A DNA stretch of 64,000 nucleotides, from assembly GCA_963920635.1 (NCBI GenBank), contig OY987303.1, positions 51,335,223 to 51,399,222 of the forward strand, given 5' to 3'. The translations under genes were made by a program, and so were the position numbers. Shown here one piece after another: positions 11,041 to 22,711 of this stretch (the stretch's first letter is position 1; every line of letters starts with the position of its first letter). Source of the DNA: Pseudeuparius sepicola (lineage: Eukaryota; Arthropoda; Insecta; Coleoptera; Anthribidae). The notes under the pieces are model-generated. The model did no database searches. It saw only the letters and a program-made list of their open reading frames with translations, and had not been told where the DNA came from.

Positions 11041-11418
11041 TTTTAAAAGAAATGGCTTGTGGCATATGGGACAAAATGCTTTGGTAATTGGCAACACCAA
11101 ACTAGTTTCCAATATCTAATGGAAATTACACACTCACATTGCTTTGGTTTTGGCAGTAGCAGCTAGATGGCGTTGGATGGTAAATGCTCACCTCGTTGTA
11201 CTATTTCCTTTTTCACTTAGCCAATGTATCTGGGTCTTTCGGTTGAGGTGCGCTTCGTCTGCCTGATGAGGGCCAACAAGCCCGAAACAGGTACCTGTCC
11301 TGGTCTGCACACCTCCGGAGGACCCATACATAATTTCCATTAGATATTGGAAACTAGTTTGGTGTTGCCAATTACCAAAGCATTTTGTCCCATATGCCAC
11401 AAGCCATTTCTTTTAAAA
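11041..11418 (+). mobile_element. hammerhead-bearing element, copy 2, with perfect 88-bp inverted arms
   Basis: The arms 11041-11128 and 11331-11418 are identical in inverted orientation over 88 bp. They enclose the shared CACACTCACATTGC block and a hammerhead motif. The right arm corresponds to the 3' part of copy 1, so the left arm looks like an inverted duplication of the element's own 3' sequence, joined directly before CACACTC. The perfect arm identity indicates a recent or gene-converted structure. Inverted or tandem arrangement of hammerhead-bearing terminal repeats is known for Penelope-like elements; assignment to that group is inference. Confidence 0.75.
11231..11326 (+). ncRNA. type I hammerhead ribozyme, copy 2
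   Basis: The core is identical to copy 1: CTGATGA 11263-11269, stem II 11270-11273/11280-11283, GAAA 11284-11287, stem III CAGG-TA-CCTG 11288-11297, cleavage after C11299. The outer stem I TGGGTCTTTCGG (11231-11242) pairs with CCGGAGGACCCA (11315-11326) using two G-U wobbles in place of A-U pairs, so pairing is kept despite substitutions. The base after the cleavage site is C rather than G, which breaks the first stem I pair next to the core and may reduce activity. Confidence 0.85.
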
Positions 11419-11543
11419 TTATAATGGGGACACTAAATATTCATTTTGTACAATAAATATATTCAAAACTGGAGGCTCATCCTAAATGACAGGTATCGAA
11501 TTTAAATGCCCTGCCTGAGTTAAGTAGGTATATTTTATATGGA

Positions 11544-11605
11544 TGCGCAATGGTCTAGTGGCATGATTCTCGCTTTGGGTGCCAGGTTCAAATCAAGGTT
11601 GTGTC
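11544..11605 (+). pseudogene. tRNA-Pro(TGG)-like pseudogene
   Basis: The 5' half is an excellent tRNA-Pro match: A-box region TGGTCTAGTGGCATGATT, then anticodon stem and loop CTCGC-TTTGGGT with anticodon TGG. About nine bases are then missing from the 3' anticodon stem and variable region, where GCC runs straight into AGGTTCAAATC. The acceptor halves TGCGCAA and TTGTGTC still pair at six positions, two of them G-T. A T-run starting at 11607 could terminate Pol III. The deletion makes a functional cloverleaf unlikely. It could also be the head of a SINE. Confidence 0.7.
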
Positions 11606-12660
11606 TATTTTTTTATTTTTTAAATCACATTTTCGAAAAGTCCATGTATTTATAGTTTTTGTAGTTTGTAGTTAATTTATTTAATACGTTTAGTTGTCAA
11701 GTTACTAGTCCGGTTTGAATTTGTATTCCGTTTGCAGATTTGTGATACAATATTGGGCGATACCTTAAAATTGTCATAATACCACACAGATTCCGAGAAT
11801 GGATGGGCCCTCTCTCGCAAATGCGTCTGAGGGAAGAAACAACCCCCTATATCCACCCCCTTATAAAATAATGTAAATTCGCTTAGTAAAATGTATTGAA
11901 TATATTTTAATTTTAACAACGAGTATTTATTAATACAAAACAGTTTTTGGAACTTGCAAATACTTCCAATTGTTCCACCCCTATAGGGGGTTGAAAATAT
12001 ACGATTACGCCATATAATAAATGCCTAAACCTCTAAATTGGTAATTTAAAGAATAATTTGGATTACGGCGATTTAAAATAAAGAACTATAAATATTAGTT
12101 TTGTTTTAAATAGTAATAAATATAAAAAACAACCCTTCCGGCTATATAAGTGTTGATGTTTATAGAAACACTGATGAATGTTTATATAGATGTTCATAGT
12201 GTATACCTTGTTCGCTTGCGCCAAGTCGTCCAATGAATAAAAAACCCCAGGAAGGAGCCAAAGCTCTATGGGCATTATAAAATACGTGAGACGGAAATCG
12301 CCCTGTATGGAGACTGAATTTTGACAAAATATTTTAATATTTGACAGTTCTCACGGTGGTTTATGCTATTAGATATTTGTATAGTTCTTCGATAAGTACT
12401 TGAAAGAAGAAAGAGTGAAACAACCTTATAACTTCTTTAATTTTTAACCAACCAGAACGAAATTTTTACCAAAAGTAGATGGCATTGTTGCCTACTTATT
12501 TCCAAAAAAATAGTTGTCTACATCCAAGTGAAACTGCGATGCCACTATCGAAGCTAAAAATCCGAAAGTCATATTAGGCTTTTTTTTTTTTCAAAAAATT
12601 TACTAAAAGAAGTTGTTCAGAATCGATCCAGAACCCTAAACAATTTTGTCAAAATAAAAA
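11606..12660. other. no gene recognised
   Basis: No recognisable gene. The string AACCCCAGGAAGGAGC near 12245 occurs inverted at about 13010-13040, indicating another short repeated segment. Confidence 0.35.
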
Positions 12661-12699
12661 AATAAAATAATAAAATAAATAAAACGTTTCACGTTCATT

Positions 12700-12852
12700 A
12701 CGTGTTTTGAGCTACCACTAGAGGCTAGAGGGCGCTTCTAGCCTTGAGGGGCCAAACCGTGCAGGGAATCAGAGCAGGCCGAAGCTCGGGGCCCCCAAAT
12801 GAAGGGGGCCCCGGGCGGCCGCCCATTGCTCCCATTGGTAAATCCGCCACTG
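12700..12852 (-). mobile_element. hAT-type terminal fragment
   Basis: The segment ends with the complement of CAGTGGCGGATTTACC at 12837-12852, preceded by a very GC-rich stretch with runs of C and G. CAGTGGCGGATTTA also begins the fragment at 46226. Both copies also share flanking TACGTGTTTTGAGCTA and AGAGGGCGCTT blocks. CAGTGGCG termini are typical of one group of hAT elements. No transposase and no second end were identified. Confidence 0.5.
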
Positions 12853-13155
12853 GATCTATTATGGTTAGCTGTGCAGCCTGCGGCTATTTCGTGACTACCA
12901 GAACAAAATGTTTGGGGGATAACATTCCATCGGTAAGTACTTTTGTAAACCGGAAACGGCATGCTGCCATATGCAGAGACTGTCCCGGTCGAGCGTAAAG
13001 CCCAAATTTGCTCCTTCCTGGGGTTCTTTATTCATAGGTCTCGTCTGTAGAATTCGACAAATAAATCATCGGTTAGTTGCTAACAATACTTAAACCACAG
13101 AATAACTACAAGTACCTAAAGAGGTATCTACTAGATACAACGGTATAATATGCAT

Positions 13156-14180
13156 CAGTGGCGCACCCAGAAAATATGATTGGGTGGGGCCAACTCGAAG
13201 TTGTAGCCAGACAGAAACTTCAGGCAGAGTAAACGACTTTCCAGTCAGTACACATTTTAGAAGTGAGGGATAGGTACCTACAGGGCGGTGCTTTGTCGGT
13301 GGGGAGAGGGGGGAGGGAAATGGAATTTAATCCTTGTTATTATACAAATCGCGCCGCAGCCCAAAAATTGTGAAATTTTCAAGGTCAAATATAATATGAA
13401 CATACAATTTGACCCAAGGGTATTTTTTTTGCATTATGTGGGCCCATACCTAATCATTTGTGCAGTAAGCAAGAATACTTTTTAACTGACAAAATCCAGT
13501 AATTATCAAAAACAACACTGAACGTCCTTTTGAGATGTGGAAGAAAAAATAAAAGTTAGTGCTCATAGTTCCCTATAAATTATCATATCGTTTCAAAGGG
13601 CCACATTATGTCTATAATGTTTGCAACATTTTATAATATTTTCTGGCCAGTGTAGTAAGTGTAGGTAAATTTAAATTTGTTTGAAGGTAGGGCGATAGAG
13701 ATTATTGTTTTTTAAGCGGGCAATAAAAAGTGTACTTAGGATGTCTCTGCACATTAAAAATTTTCCTCAAGCAAAAATTAAAAAAAAAAATTAATGGCAA
13801 ATTCAGTTTAAATGAAGTATAATAAATAAAAAATCATGATGTGTTTTTTCTTCGCCTTTTTTTCTCAATGGAGCAGTTCCTTATCTACGGCTCTGGCGCT
13901 CTGGTGGGGTGTCCGTTGAACTTGTGGCTCAGACAGGGCAAACATTCCGCTAGGCAGATTCAAACAAATTTCCAAACTGTTTTTTTTTTATAAAGGCAGG
14001 TATATTAGAAAATACAAAAAAAAACTCAGATATTAGCCAGTCAGTGCGCAAAAATTGCCGAGGGTCGTACAGCGAACAGTACCTACATCTACGATACGAC
14101 CACGACCCTCGAGAATTTTTCAAATATGAAAGGTCTGGGGGGGGGCGAGGCCCCTTGGCCCCCCCCTGGGTGCGCCACTG
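13156..14180. mobile_element. hAT element with intact 8-bp target duplication
   Basis: The termini are CAGTGGCGCACCCAG at 13156 and its complement ending at 14180. The element is flanked by a perfect 8-bp direct repeat ATATGCAT (13148-13155 and 14181-14188), the hAT signature. Its right end carries a run of G and C. The interior of about 1 kb has no recognisable transposase, so the copy is non-autonomous. Confidence 0.9.
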
Positions 14181-14188
14181 ATATGCAT

Positions 14189-15506
14189 AAGCTTTATTCT
14201 TCAAGCCAAACGCCAGCAACAGCGTCAATAACATAAACGTCGATGCCGGCACGTCCGCCGCAAATAGAATCGTATTAACGGGCGTCCCAAAATGAGTCCA
14301 GCACCATTTTAACAATTCATTACCAGTGGGCCAACAAAGGCCATTGTTCCGGCATTATGAATCGTCCGTTCCGGACTAGTCCGGCGCACACAGCTCGGCT
14401 TAATACTGTAGTAATGATTACAAAATGCTAAATTAATAGTCGGTCTAGTTTATCTTTCGCTAATAACCTTGTTTTCGCACTGGTTAATGTTTGAAGAAGC
14501 CAAACAGCGATGCAGCGAAATAAATAATATATTTCGTTCGTCTACACAGTCGTTTGTACGTTTCATTCGTCCGTTCTTGTACAATCTAATAATGTAATTG
14601 GTTGTAATAAAGAAAATGACCTACACATTGGAAATGACACGCATGTTTATAATTATAAAGAGATGTCTACCCGTTTGTAAAACACCGCGACAAAAGATAG
14701 CCAAAAATAGGTGTAATATTATTCACATTAGTCACAAATAATGGATATAGCAGGTCCCTAAGTAAATTAAGGCTGCGACATAATAAAACATCATCATAAT
14801 AATTGATAAAGGAATCTATTGTTAAGGTCAAACTGCTACGTTAGTATTCAATTGATAAAATCACGTATCCAAATTTCTTGTTCCCACTTTGTTGTTGCTC
14901 GACGATAACAATTTTATGTAGGTTATTGTCTTCAGCTAGTAGAACAGGAGCATAATGTATTCCGTGGGACCTTTTGTGAAGGGAAGCTGCGACTATGTGG
15001 AATCTTTTTATTGTATGCTACGTAGTACCGGGTGTTTACCTTCGAGTTGCGCTGTTCGGTTTTTATGGCGTCATAAATCCAAGATGGCCGCCAAACAAGA
15101 CATTTATTCATTCCATCGCGAATAACTCCGTCCAGAGGACTCACACGCAAAATGTGCATAGAACAACGGTTGATTTCATCGTACAATTTTGTTGTAAAAT
15201 AAAAAGATGCAGTAAAACGATGAACCTACGAGACCAAAAAGATAACCTCAAAAATGTTATGAGTATAAAACTCATTATGATACCCCGCCCCTCCGCCTCT
15301 AGTCGATGGGGAATAAGTTGTTTTTACATAAAATTGTTGCACTTCAGTTAGGTACTAAAAATAACTGTTATTCGATAAAGATGTTTTTCAAACTATACAT
15401 TTATCACCCTGTAACATTCTTATCATGCATTTTCGGACCCTTCTCTATAGGAAACATAATACGTTGGCATGGACTAGACTGTACATATAAAATACAGATA
15501 AGAAAA
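14189..15506. other. no gene confirmed
   Basis: On the minus strand, about 14189-14355 is open and would encode a Cys/Trp-containing stretch followed by a hydrophobic segment. It lacks splice sites or homology I can recognise, so it is not called. Nothing else was recognised. Confidence 0.3.
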
Positions 15507-16059
15507 AGTTGAAGTGCAGCCTAATACGTAAATGTTAACGTATAATTCGTATACCTATATTCGTATAATTCGTCACGTTTATGTTTACGTTTACGGACAT
15601 ATGTAAGTTTACGTACTCTTGCTTATAGATACCCTTAACGTCAATCTATTTAGTTGTTTTATAGAATCACAGAAGAACAAGTTTAAAAAATCAATACCTA
15701 ACTTAAATAGTTGGGACGCAACTTTATAAATTCAGATAATTATGAAAGAATTAAACACAAATACACTTTCTAAAACGTGATTTCGGTTCACCGATAAATA
15801 TGATATTTATTTTTATTGCCTGAGGTGTATGTAGTATCTACACATATAAATTTTGTACTTTTACTTACTTAGTCACACTTAATCTTCCACAAAATATTCT
15901 GCCACGGTCTTTGTTATATTTTGCTTTTTTAAGGTTTTAGAAGCTGTGACATAGGTAACACGTTAACGTTTAAAACTTCAACTCGATTTTTAATCGATTT
16001 TTGTAACGGATTTTTTTCTCGCTTTACGCCTACGTTTACGTACTGTATTCACTTCAACT
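15507..16059. mobile_element. small TIR element with TTAACG/ACGTTTACG repeats
   Basis: Inverted termini AGTTGAAGTG lie at 15507-15516 and 16050-16059, with TACGTAAA close behind on both sides. The interior repeats ACGTTTACG, GTTAACG and TATAATTCGT in both orientations. The layout resembles the 4028-5840 element. No coding capacity and no clear target duplication. Confidence 0.45.
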
Positions 16060-17906
16060 CTATTAATAAGTGTTAGCGTGTTAGCGTTATACATCGCCAG
16101 TGCCAAATATAAAAAACTAAAATTAAAAACAATAATTACGCACCTACATTCTTTAAAGTATCTACTTCAAAGCTTGAAAACAAAGGTAACTTTTTAACTA
16201 AAGTTTTTAGATACCTAATTATTTTTATATACTTCATAAATTTTGGGACTTGATTGTCATAAATTTGGTTTTATTGTTTGGCCTACCAAGATAGTACCTA
16301 CATCAGACACTGACCATGTGACCATGTATCTAGTTTAATGGAGCTTCTCTGATAAATACCTCGGAAACGGTCGGAAATAAATAGGTCAAATTATATATCG
16401 TGGGAATCAGAATTAAAAAAGGAATCCTATAATGGCTAAATGAAATGTTTAAGTTGTAAAATAGAGAAAATCACTTTCAGTTCTGCTATAACCAGAAGTT
16501 ATTTCAAAAAACTAAATATTCAGGAATACTACTTGGAGGTTCTCTAATGGTTGTGTAGGTATGAAGTTTTTTATTTTATTTTTCAAAAAATGTTTTTTCG
16601 CGATAACTTTTTCACCGACCCCCGTATACGAAATCCGAGTACACCATCGAATTCTCTTTGATTTTTACTACAATATCATTTCTGGAATGACGATTTTATG
16701 TTAACGTGTCTCCTCGTAACGCACTTTTTCCGCTTGGATGGGCCACCCTGTACTACCATAACAACATTACAAGAACTTAATTTTTTGAAAAATTTTGTTA
16801 CTGTAGATATGTTTGCCAGGTTCGAATCCTACGACTGGCAATTTTTTTTATTATGTTACTACTATCATTCCTTAATGAAAGATTAGAGTGGTAAGAGGTG
16901 CAACCTTTGTCGATACTGCGGTTCTACAATAAAAAAATGTATGTATTCGTTTTCTATTTCCATCAATCGTGGATCAGTTTTCATTAGTGACTCCAAGATC
17001 TGTCAGATATTGGGTCTCTTATTACTAATTTTCACCCAATCATAATAACTAAGTAAAAAAAACAGGAAATTGTACTGAGAAATTGCTCAGAAATTAGCTG
17101 CTGAGGCTGCTACCGACTTCATTCAAGGCACTAACTTATTGATGGCTTGTCTTGTGGAGTGCCTGTAGGGGTAATTTCTTACCGCCTGGCTAGAAACTTC
17201 ATTAGAAAAGTATTGTCATTAATTTATAATGTACTTAGAATGTTGCCTGATGCCATATTTATGTCATCTCGAGCATTCTGCTCGTAAAAACTTTGTTGCC
17301 CCTAAAATTTCAATTTGGCAGCCTCTTGCAAAATTAACAGTAAGAATTTCGGGCACGTATGAGGCAATAACTTAGCGGAACGCGACCACGTATCGCGCAA
17401 ACTATAAAGAAAACTTTATAAAATAATATTTTCATTCCGGACCGGCGGTATTTCCTGAAAGAAATAGTTAAATGGGTTTTTATTTGGTAGCGGGGCTTAT
17501 AAAGGATAATATTCTCCGTTGCATTGTGGCCCCCTTCCTCCCTGCAGTTCATTCGGTTTTTGCGCTTTTATTTTTGGCCTTTTCGGTGACGGAATTGCCG
17601 CCGAGGAAAATACGAAAATACCGGGGAAAGTAAATGAACTTACTTATTTTCTAGGGTAGCGTTCTTAGTTTCGGCTCAGTTTACGTTGCGGGAAAAGCAC
17701 CGAGCATTTTCGTACGAAAACGAGCAAATGTCGTATGCAATATCCAATATCAAATCCAATCTGCAAAATAAACACTTATTGCTTTCATTATAGTTGAAAT
17801 TTTCCTGTCACACCGATCGATCTGTTGTAGGAACTGCGCTTGGTTTGTTGGCTGGGTGGGAAATTCAAATGGAGTTTTCCAAGCAGGCTCCACAAGTGAA
17901 CTTAAC
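16060..17906. other. no gene; one tRNA-like 3' fragment
   Basis: Around 16815-16848, GCCAGGTTCGAATCC followed by ACTGGC and a long T-run looks like the B box and terminator of a tRNA-derived SINE, but the 5' half is not recognisable. CCACCCTGTA at 16743 is another mariner-type end. The remainder shows nothing supportable. Confidence 0.3.
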
Positions 17907-17935
17907 CACAGAATAACCAATTTGGTTATTCTGTG
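17907..17935. repeat. 29-nt perfect hairpin between 7-bp direct repeats
   Basis: The arms CACAGAATAACCAA (17907-17920) and its exact complement (17922-17935) are separated by a single T. ACTTAAC occurs on both sides (from 17900 and from 17936), like a 7-bp target duplication; the left copy directly abuts or overlaps the arm by one C. A related string AAACCACAGAATAAC occurs near 13093. Confidence 0.55.
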
Positions 17936-17974
17936 ACTTAACATCGAACGACCAATACTTTACACAAAAATTGT

Positions 17975-19390
17975 ATGAGCTAGAACAAAGGTTAAATGGG
18001 GAAAGGATTGCGGTTTTGAATGCTCAATGTAACGCCCCTTTTGGATTTTTAAAAAAGTTCATGGTTCACTAGATATTTTGAAAAGAGTGATTTTTTCATA
18101 TTTCATCAGATCTCTGTAGCTCCGTTATTTCTGATTATACAGAAAAACTGTAGAGACAAAAATTGAAGATAATTTTGGGCCTAATAAGATAATTTTATCC
18201 AATTTTTTATGTTGTTTGTGATTTTTGAGATATGACATAAACTTTTGTTTTTTTAAATGTAAATCATAGTTGGCTGTGGCCTTATCAAACCGGCCATTTT
18301 TTGAGCTTACCTAAGATATAATACTCGGCATAGTTATTATAAAAAATTAAAAAGCTATGGCTAATTTTCTGATTTTTTTTTTAAATTTTCACATAGTCAG
18401 CCATAGAATATTTTCATAATTACGTTGTATTTTATAATTAGACATACTTCAAACTTTCTAATATTTTGTTTTTAGCTGTTAACAAAATGTAACAAAATAA
18501 AACAAAAATTAAAAACTTAAATTCAAATTATTATTATTTTAAAAGGTCACCTTTTAATATAAAAAAGGTGTTCAAACAATCCACCATTATTATTTATGCA
18601 AATATTGGATCTTTTTAAAACTGAATTTGTCGCCTTTCTTAGAGAGTGCCTGTCAATACTGGCAATTGCTTCTAAAACAGCTTCTCTTAATTCAACAATT
18701 GTCTCATACTTTATTTTGTACTGTTCCCCACAAAAAGAAATCCAAAACAGACAAATCGGGGGATCGGGGCGGCCAGGAAATAGGTATATTTCTCCCTATC
18801 CAACTATTTGGATAGAGCTGATCTAGGTAATTTCTTACGGACAAATAATTATGTGGTGGAGCTCCATCATGATAATGTTCGTTACATTTTGTTACCAGCT
18901 AAAAATAACATATTTGAAAGTTTGAAGAATGTCTTATTATAAAATAGAATGTAATTATGAAAATATTCCATGGCTGACTATGTGAAAATTTAAAAAAAAA
19001 TCAGAAAATTAGCCATAGCTCTTTTATTTTTTATAATAACTATGCCGAGTATTATATCTTTGGAAAGCTCAAAAAATGGCCGATTTGACAAGGCCACAGC
19101 CAACTATGATTTACATTTAAAAAAACACAAGTTTATGTTATATCTCAAAAATCACAAACAACAAAAAAATTGGATAAGATTATCGTATTAAGCTCAAAAT
19201 TATCTACAATTTTTGCCTCTGCAGTTTTTCAGAAATAACGGAGCTGCAGAGATCTGATGAAATAGCACAAAATCACTCTTTTCAAAATATCTAGTGAGCC
19301 ATGAACTTTTTTAAAAATCCAAAAGGGGCATTAGATTGAGCATTCAGAACTGCATTAATACTTTCCCCATTTAACCTTTGTTCTAACTCT
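17975..19390 (-). mobile_element. mariner-type element with ~0.5-kb inverted arms and dead transposase core
   Basis: The left arm (about 17975-18495) and right arm (about 18886-19390) are inverted copies with moderate divergence. The spacer between them, read on the minus strand, encodes a mariner-family catalytic segment: HDGAPPH, then WIGRNIPISWPPRSPDL and LDFFLWG, the second and third catalytic blocks. The frame is soon interrupted by stops. The arms therefore flank a relict transposase core, either as very long terminal inverted repeats or as a later inverted duplication. The CAGGGTG ends seen in other mariner elements here were not found on it. Confidence 0.75.
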
Positions 19391-20702
19391 GGTAGTATCC
19401 GAGTTCCCCATAGTCGTCATCGAAAAAAACTCACTCTGTAGAATACCAAATCAAAACGAATATTTTTTGTTTGGGTTAGGTCAATAGACAAAGACCTCCT
19501 AAATAGTTTCGAAAAGGTGATGCTGGTTGTGGATTATTCATTGACATAATCTTTAAAATAAATATAGAAGTTCTCGTTGGACACTATACCTATCCTATTT
19601 AAAATTTTCGTCATATCATCATCATCACGGATAACTTTTGCTTGAACAGGGGCTTGAATACAAGGGCTCTAGCCTGTACAGTTCATCTTCTAGAATTTTT
19701 TATAGATACCGTCAACGAACCCATAATAATTGCGCGCATTACCGAAATATGTCCATGGTGCGGGTGGTCCGCCTCCGGACGTTCGAGACTGGAAAATTCA
19801 GTGTCCCTGACTACCAATCTGCCACTAATCATCGAAGAAGAGGGTGTCTGAGCGAAATATATCTGGGGATCGAATTACTTTTTACGGTAATCGGATTTCA
19901 GAACGGTTCCAGCATCCAGACAAATTAATTTTCGGGCACAATAACACTCTTAGTTCTTTTAAATATGCTCAGGGGATTTAGGGGGGATTCTCAGGTAAAT
20001 TGGAGAGTTTTGTCTAATGAGTTGTGGTGGAACTGTGGAGTCCGCAACGAATTAAAGGAACTTTCAGGTTGAGAACGTTAGATAATTGAGTTTGCAGTTT
20101 TAAGTTTCGGTTTTCGTTTGAGCAGCGATGGGGATTTTGAAATAATTTGAATGCGAATTAAAAAGAATACAAAAAACAAGTCCTATCCCAACAAACAGGC
20201 GTTCGCAAGATTCCTAATATTTGGGTGAGAAATACCTATGAAGGTAAAATATTACCATTTTTTTCCTTCAGAAAAATATTTAAAGTGAGAAATTTTTGTT
20301 ATCTAAAACTACTAATTTCTAACTTAATTATAAACTACATAAACGCTCAACTTTTAGAAAACCTTATATGGCCCTAACTTATTTTATTATCACCTAAAAT
20401 CAGGCTTTGAAGAAAAGTAGAAAATCTTTTGCAGTGTGAACATGAATCGTGAACATTGAAAATATAAAGATGGAGCGGACCATAAGAAAGATAAAAAATG
20501 AAGCCTTTGAAAATGGCGAGAGTCTGCGAGTGTTCCAGAAGTGCAAACAGTTAACAATACCATATTAGAAGCCTCATATATCAGTGGCGGCGATAAGGAT
20601 TCGCCAGATTTTGACAGGTCATGCATACATGTGGTAATAAAATCTGGAAATACCGATATTTTGTCTCAGATGCTAAATCATAAGAAAAAAAAACGGGATA
20701 TA
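19391..20702. other. no gene recognised
   Basis: Two overlapping frames near 19640-19930 are open but show no recognisable motif. Nothing else supportable. Confidence 0.35.
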
Positions 20703-21309
20703 CAGGGTGTAACTTAAGTATGTTAAAATACTTCACGTTGGTGATCCTCAGCCAATTCGAAGAAAAAAGTTCATATAAACGTGTCCAAAAATTCTTCGTT
20801 TTCGATATACGGAGTGTTAAAATTCTCTAAAAAAATCATCGCTTTCCCATAACTTCTTTATTTGTAGAGCTTTTTTAACCAAATCATACTTGGCTAGGGC
20901 CCATTTAAATGTGTTACTTCCAAGCTCTAGATTGAACCAGTGGCAGAGATATGGGTAAATCGAAAGAAAAATTCAAGAAAAAAGTTAATGCTGCACTGTA
21001 CGAAATTAAAATGTGTAGCAGTTTTGGATGCTCCATCCAAAACAAATTTTGTTTCCGGTCAAAAAGTGTCTCTTGGCTTCTTTTTGTAACTATGGCCGTT
21101 ACGTGGGAAATTAGATTTTTTAAATTTATTTCATCGCACTTACAAAAAATGTCAGGTATTTAAAAAAGGGTGGGGAAAAGATCAAGATCTTGTTCTCAAT
21201 TAGAAACAAAATTTTTGAGATTTCAAGACAACACAACTAATTTTAACTCGAAATAAGGTCAAAAAAGTTTTGGGAAAAGGCGATTTTTTTAGAAAATTTT
21301 TACACCCTG
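20703..21309. mobile_element. Tc1/mariner-type MITE
   Basis: It begins CAGGGTGTAA at 20703 and ends TTACACCCTG at 21309, with TA on both sides (20701-20702 and 21310-21311). The TIR is short beyond this and the interior is non-coding. It contains an 'ACCAGTGGCAGAGATATGGGTA' -like run resembling the arms of the 57.2-kb element (GTGGCGGAGATGTGGGTA). Confidence 0.65.
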
Positions 21310-21966
21310 TATAGATTTTAAGAGAAAAGCTCGGATATTAATTTTATTTTAAGTTTTTCTGCCTACCTGGGAAATATTCTGTATTATAGCCGGTATTATG
21401 GCTTAGCTTAACAAAACTGGACATGTCTACCTAATGTCAATGTCTCTCATTTTATTTTATAAATGGGACATAATTTAATATTAGGTACATAATAATATAT
21501 TTATCTTGATATTTATATTACAAAATATTTTCTAAAGAAAATATTTATTAAGCATGATAAAAGAGAAAGCTTTTTTTTGTAATTAGCAATATTCTGCCAA
21601 GCTTTATTTTGCCACTCCAAATAATACAGATAGGTACCTACCCTTATCTACTAATTGACTTAAATATAAAATCTTACCATTGCTAAAATCTGTCTGTTGC
21701 TAATAAACAAACATCACGTAACGTCGCAGAATGTATTTGTTCTATAAAAATTCAAAATTCCGCTATTTGTCCTAATAATACGCCAGTTTTTAAGCTAAAA
21801 CAAAGCTACCAACGCAGGGACGGGCGGCATACTAAACCTCCTAATTTCAAAGCGGCCCGTAATTTGGTCAAAAAAATAGATCGAAAATCTGCTTTTAAAA
21901 ATAGCTCTTTTACCAGTGTTGTATGAATTATAAATTAATTTCAGAAAAATTTATCTAAATAAAGAT

Positions 21967-22173
21967 GTAAGATAATTGACGCTATCTGCTACAAACACAC
22001 AACCGGCCGGCAAAAGCCCTAAAAATTTGTCAAAATATGCAGGGAAGATAAAAAAACATGAAAAATAGGTTAATACAAAAAAGCATAAATCTTAATTCGC
22101 AGTAACAAAGTGTACAAAACTACTCAACATTATAAGTGAATATTTTTCGTAATAATTAAGTACCTCCATACCA
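21967..22173 (+). repeat. 207-bp duplicated block B, copy 1
   Basis: From GTAAGATAATTGACGC to CCTCCATACCAG, this block is identical, as far as I can read, to 24719-24926 in direct orientation. It contains AAAATATGCAGG, a motif also dense in the neighbouring hAT-like unit. Recent duplication or an assembly-level duplication are both possible. Confidence 0.85.
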
Positions 22174-22364
22174 GAAAAAAATTGCATTTTGTTGTATTTT
22201 TCGTGTTTTAATAATTTACCCACAATCTGCTAATTGTTTCCTGAAAGAGAAATCTTTTACGTCGATTTTTAGCCTAATAGCGTTAATATTTTGCAAAAAT
22301 TAATATTAGTGGATAGATCAGTTTTCAGGGGCCCCTTCTGGAGCTGGCCCCCCTGTCATATATA

Positions 22365-22707
22365 CAGGGTGAGTCTGAAATAACTGGCATCCTTTTTTGG
22401 GTAATAGAGATGGTCATTCTGAATAAATTTTTTTCCTAGCGCCGAGATTTTTCTATAATTCATCCCCTCAAAATCCCCCCACGGCACTGGCGCCCTGCCA
22501 ACAACCGAGTAGAAAATGGTAAATCATCAACTAGTAGGTATAGTATTTTGAGATCGAGTTTACGCTATTCTATCCGCTGTGTATGAAATAAATGTTGGTA
22601 AATTTTAAAAAAATTAGAGAAAAATTTCGGCGATAGGAAAAAAATTGTTCAGAATGACCATCTCCCTTACCCAAAAAAAGGATGCCAGTTATTTCAGACT
22701 CACCCTG
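22365..22707. mobile_element. Tc1/mariner-type MITE with ~90-bp TIRs
   Basis: It begins CAGGGTGAGTCTGAAATAAC and ends with the complement, flanked by TA (22363-22364 and 22708-22709). The TIRs pair for roughly 90 bp with a few differences, for example through GGCATCC and GATGGTCATTCTGAA. The interior is non-coding. Confidence 0.9.
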
Positions 22708-22711
22708 TATA

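Noticed and set aside
14189..14355. Minus-strand open stretch with NGLCWPTGNELLKWCW and a hydrophobic segment next to a hAT insertion
   Set aside because: It looks protein-like, but has no usable splice acceptor beside its upstream stop, no start, and no family I can name. Recorded only as a possibility.
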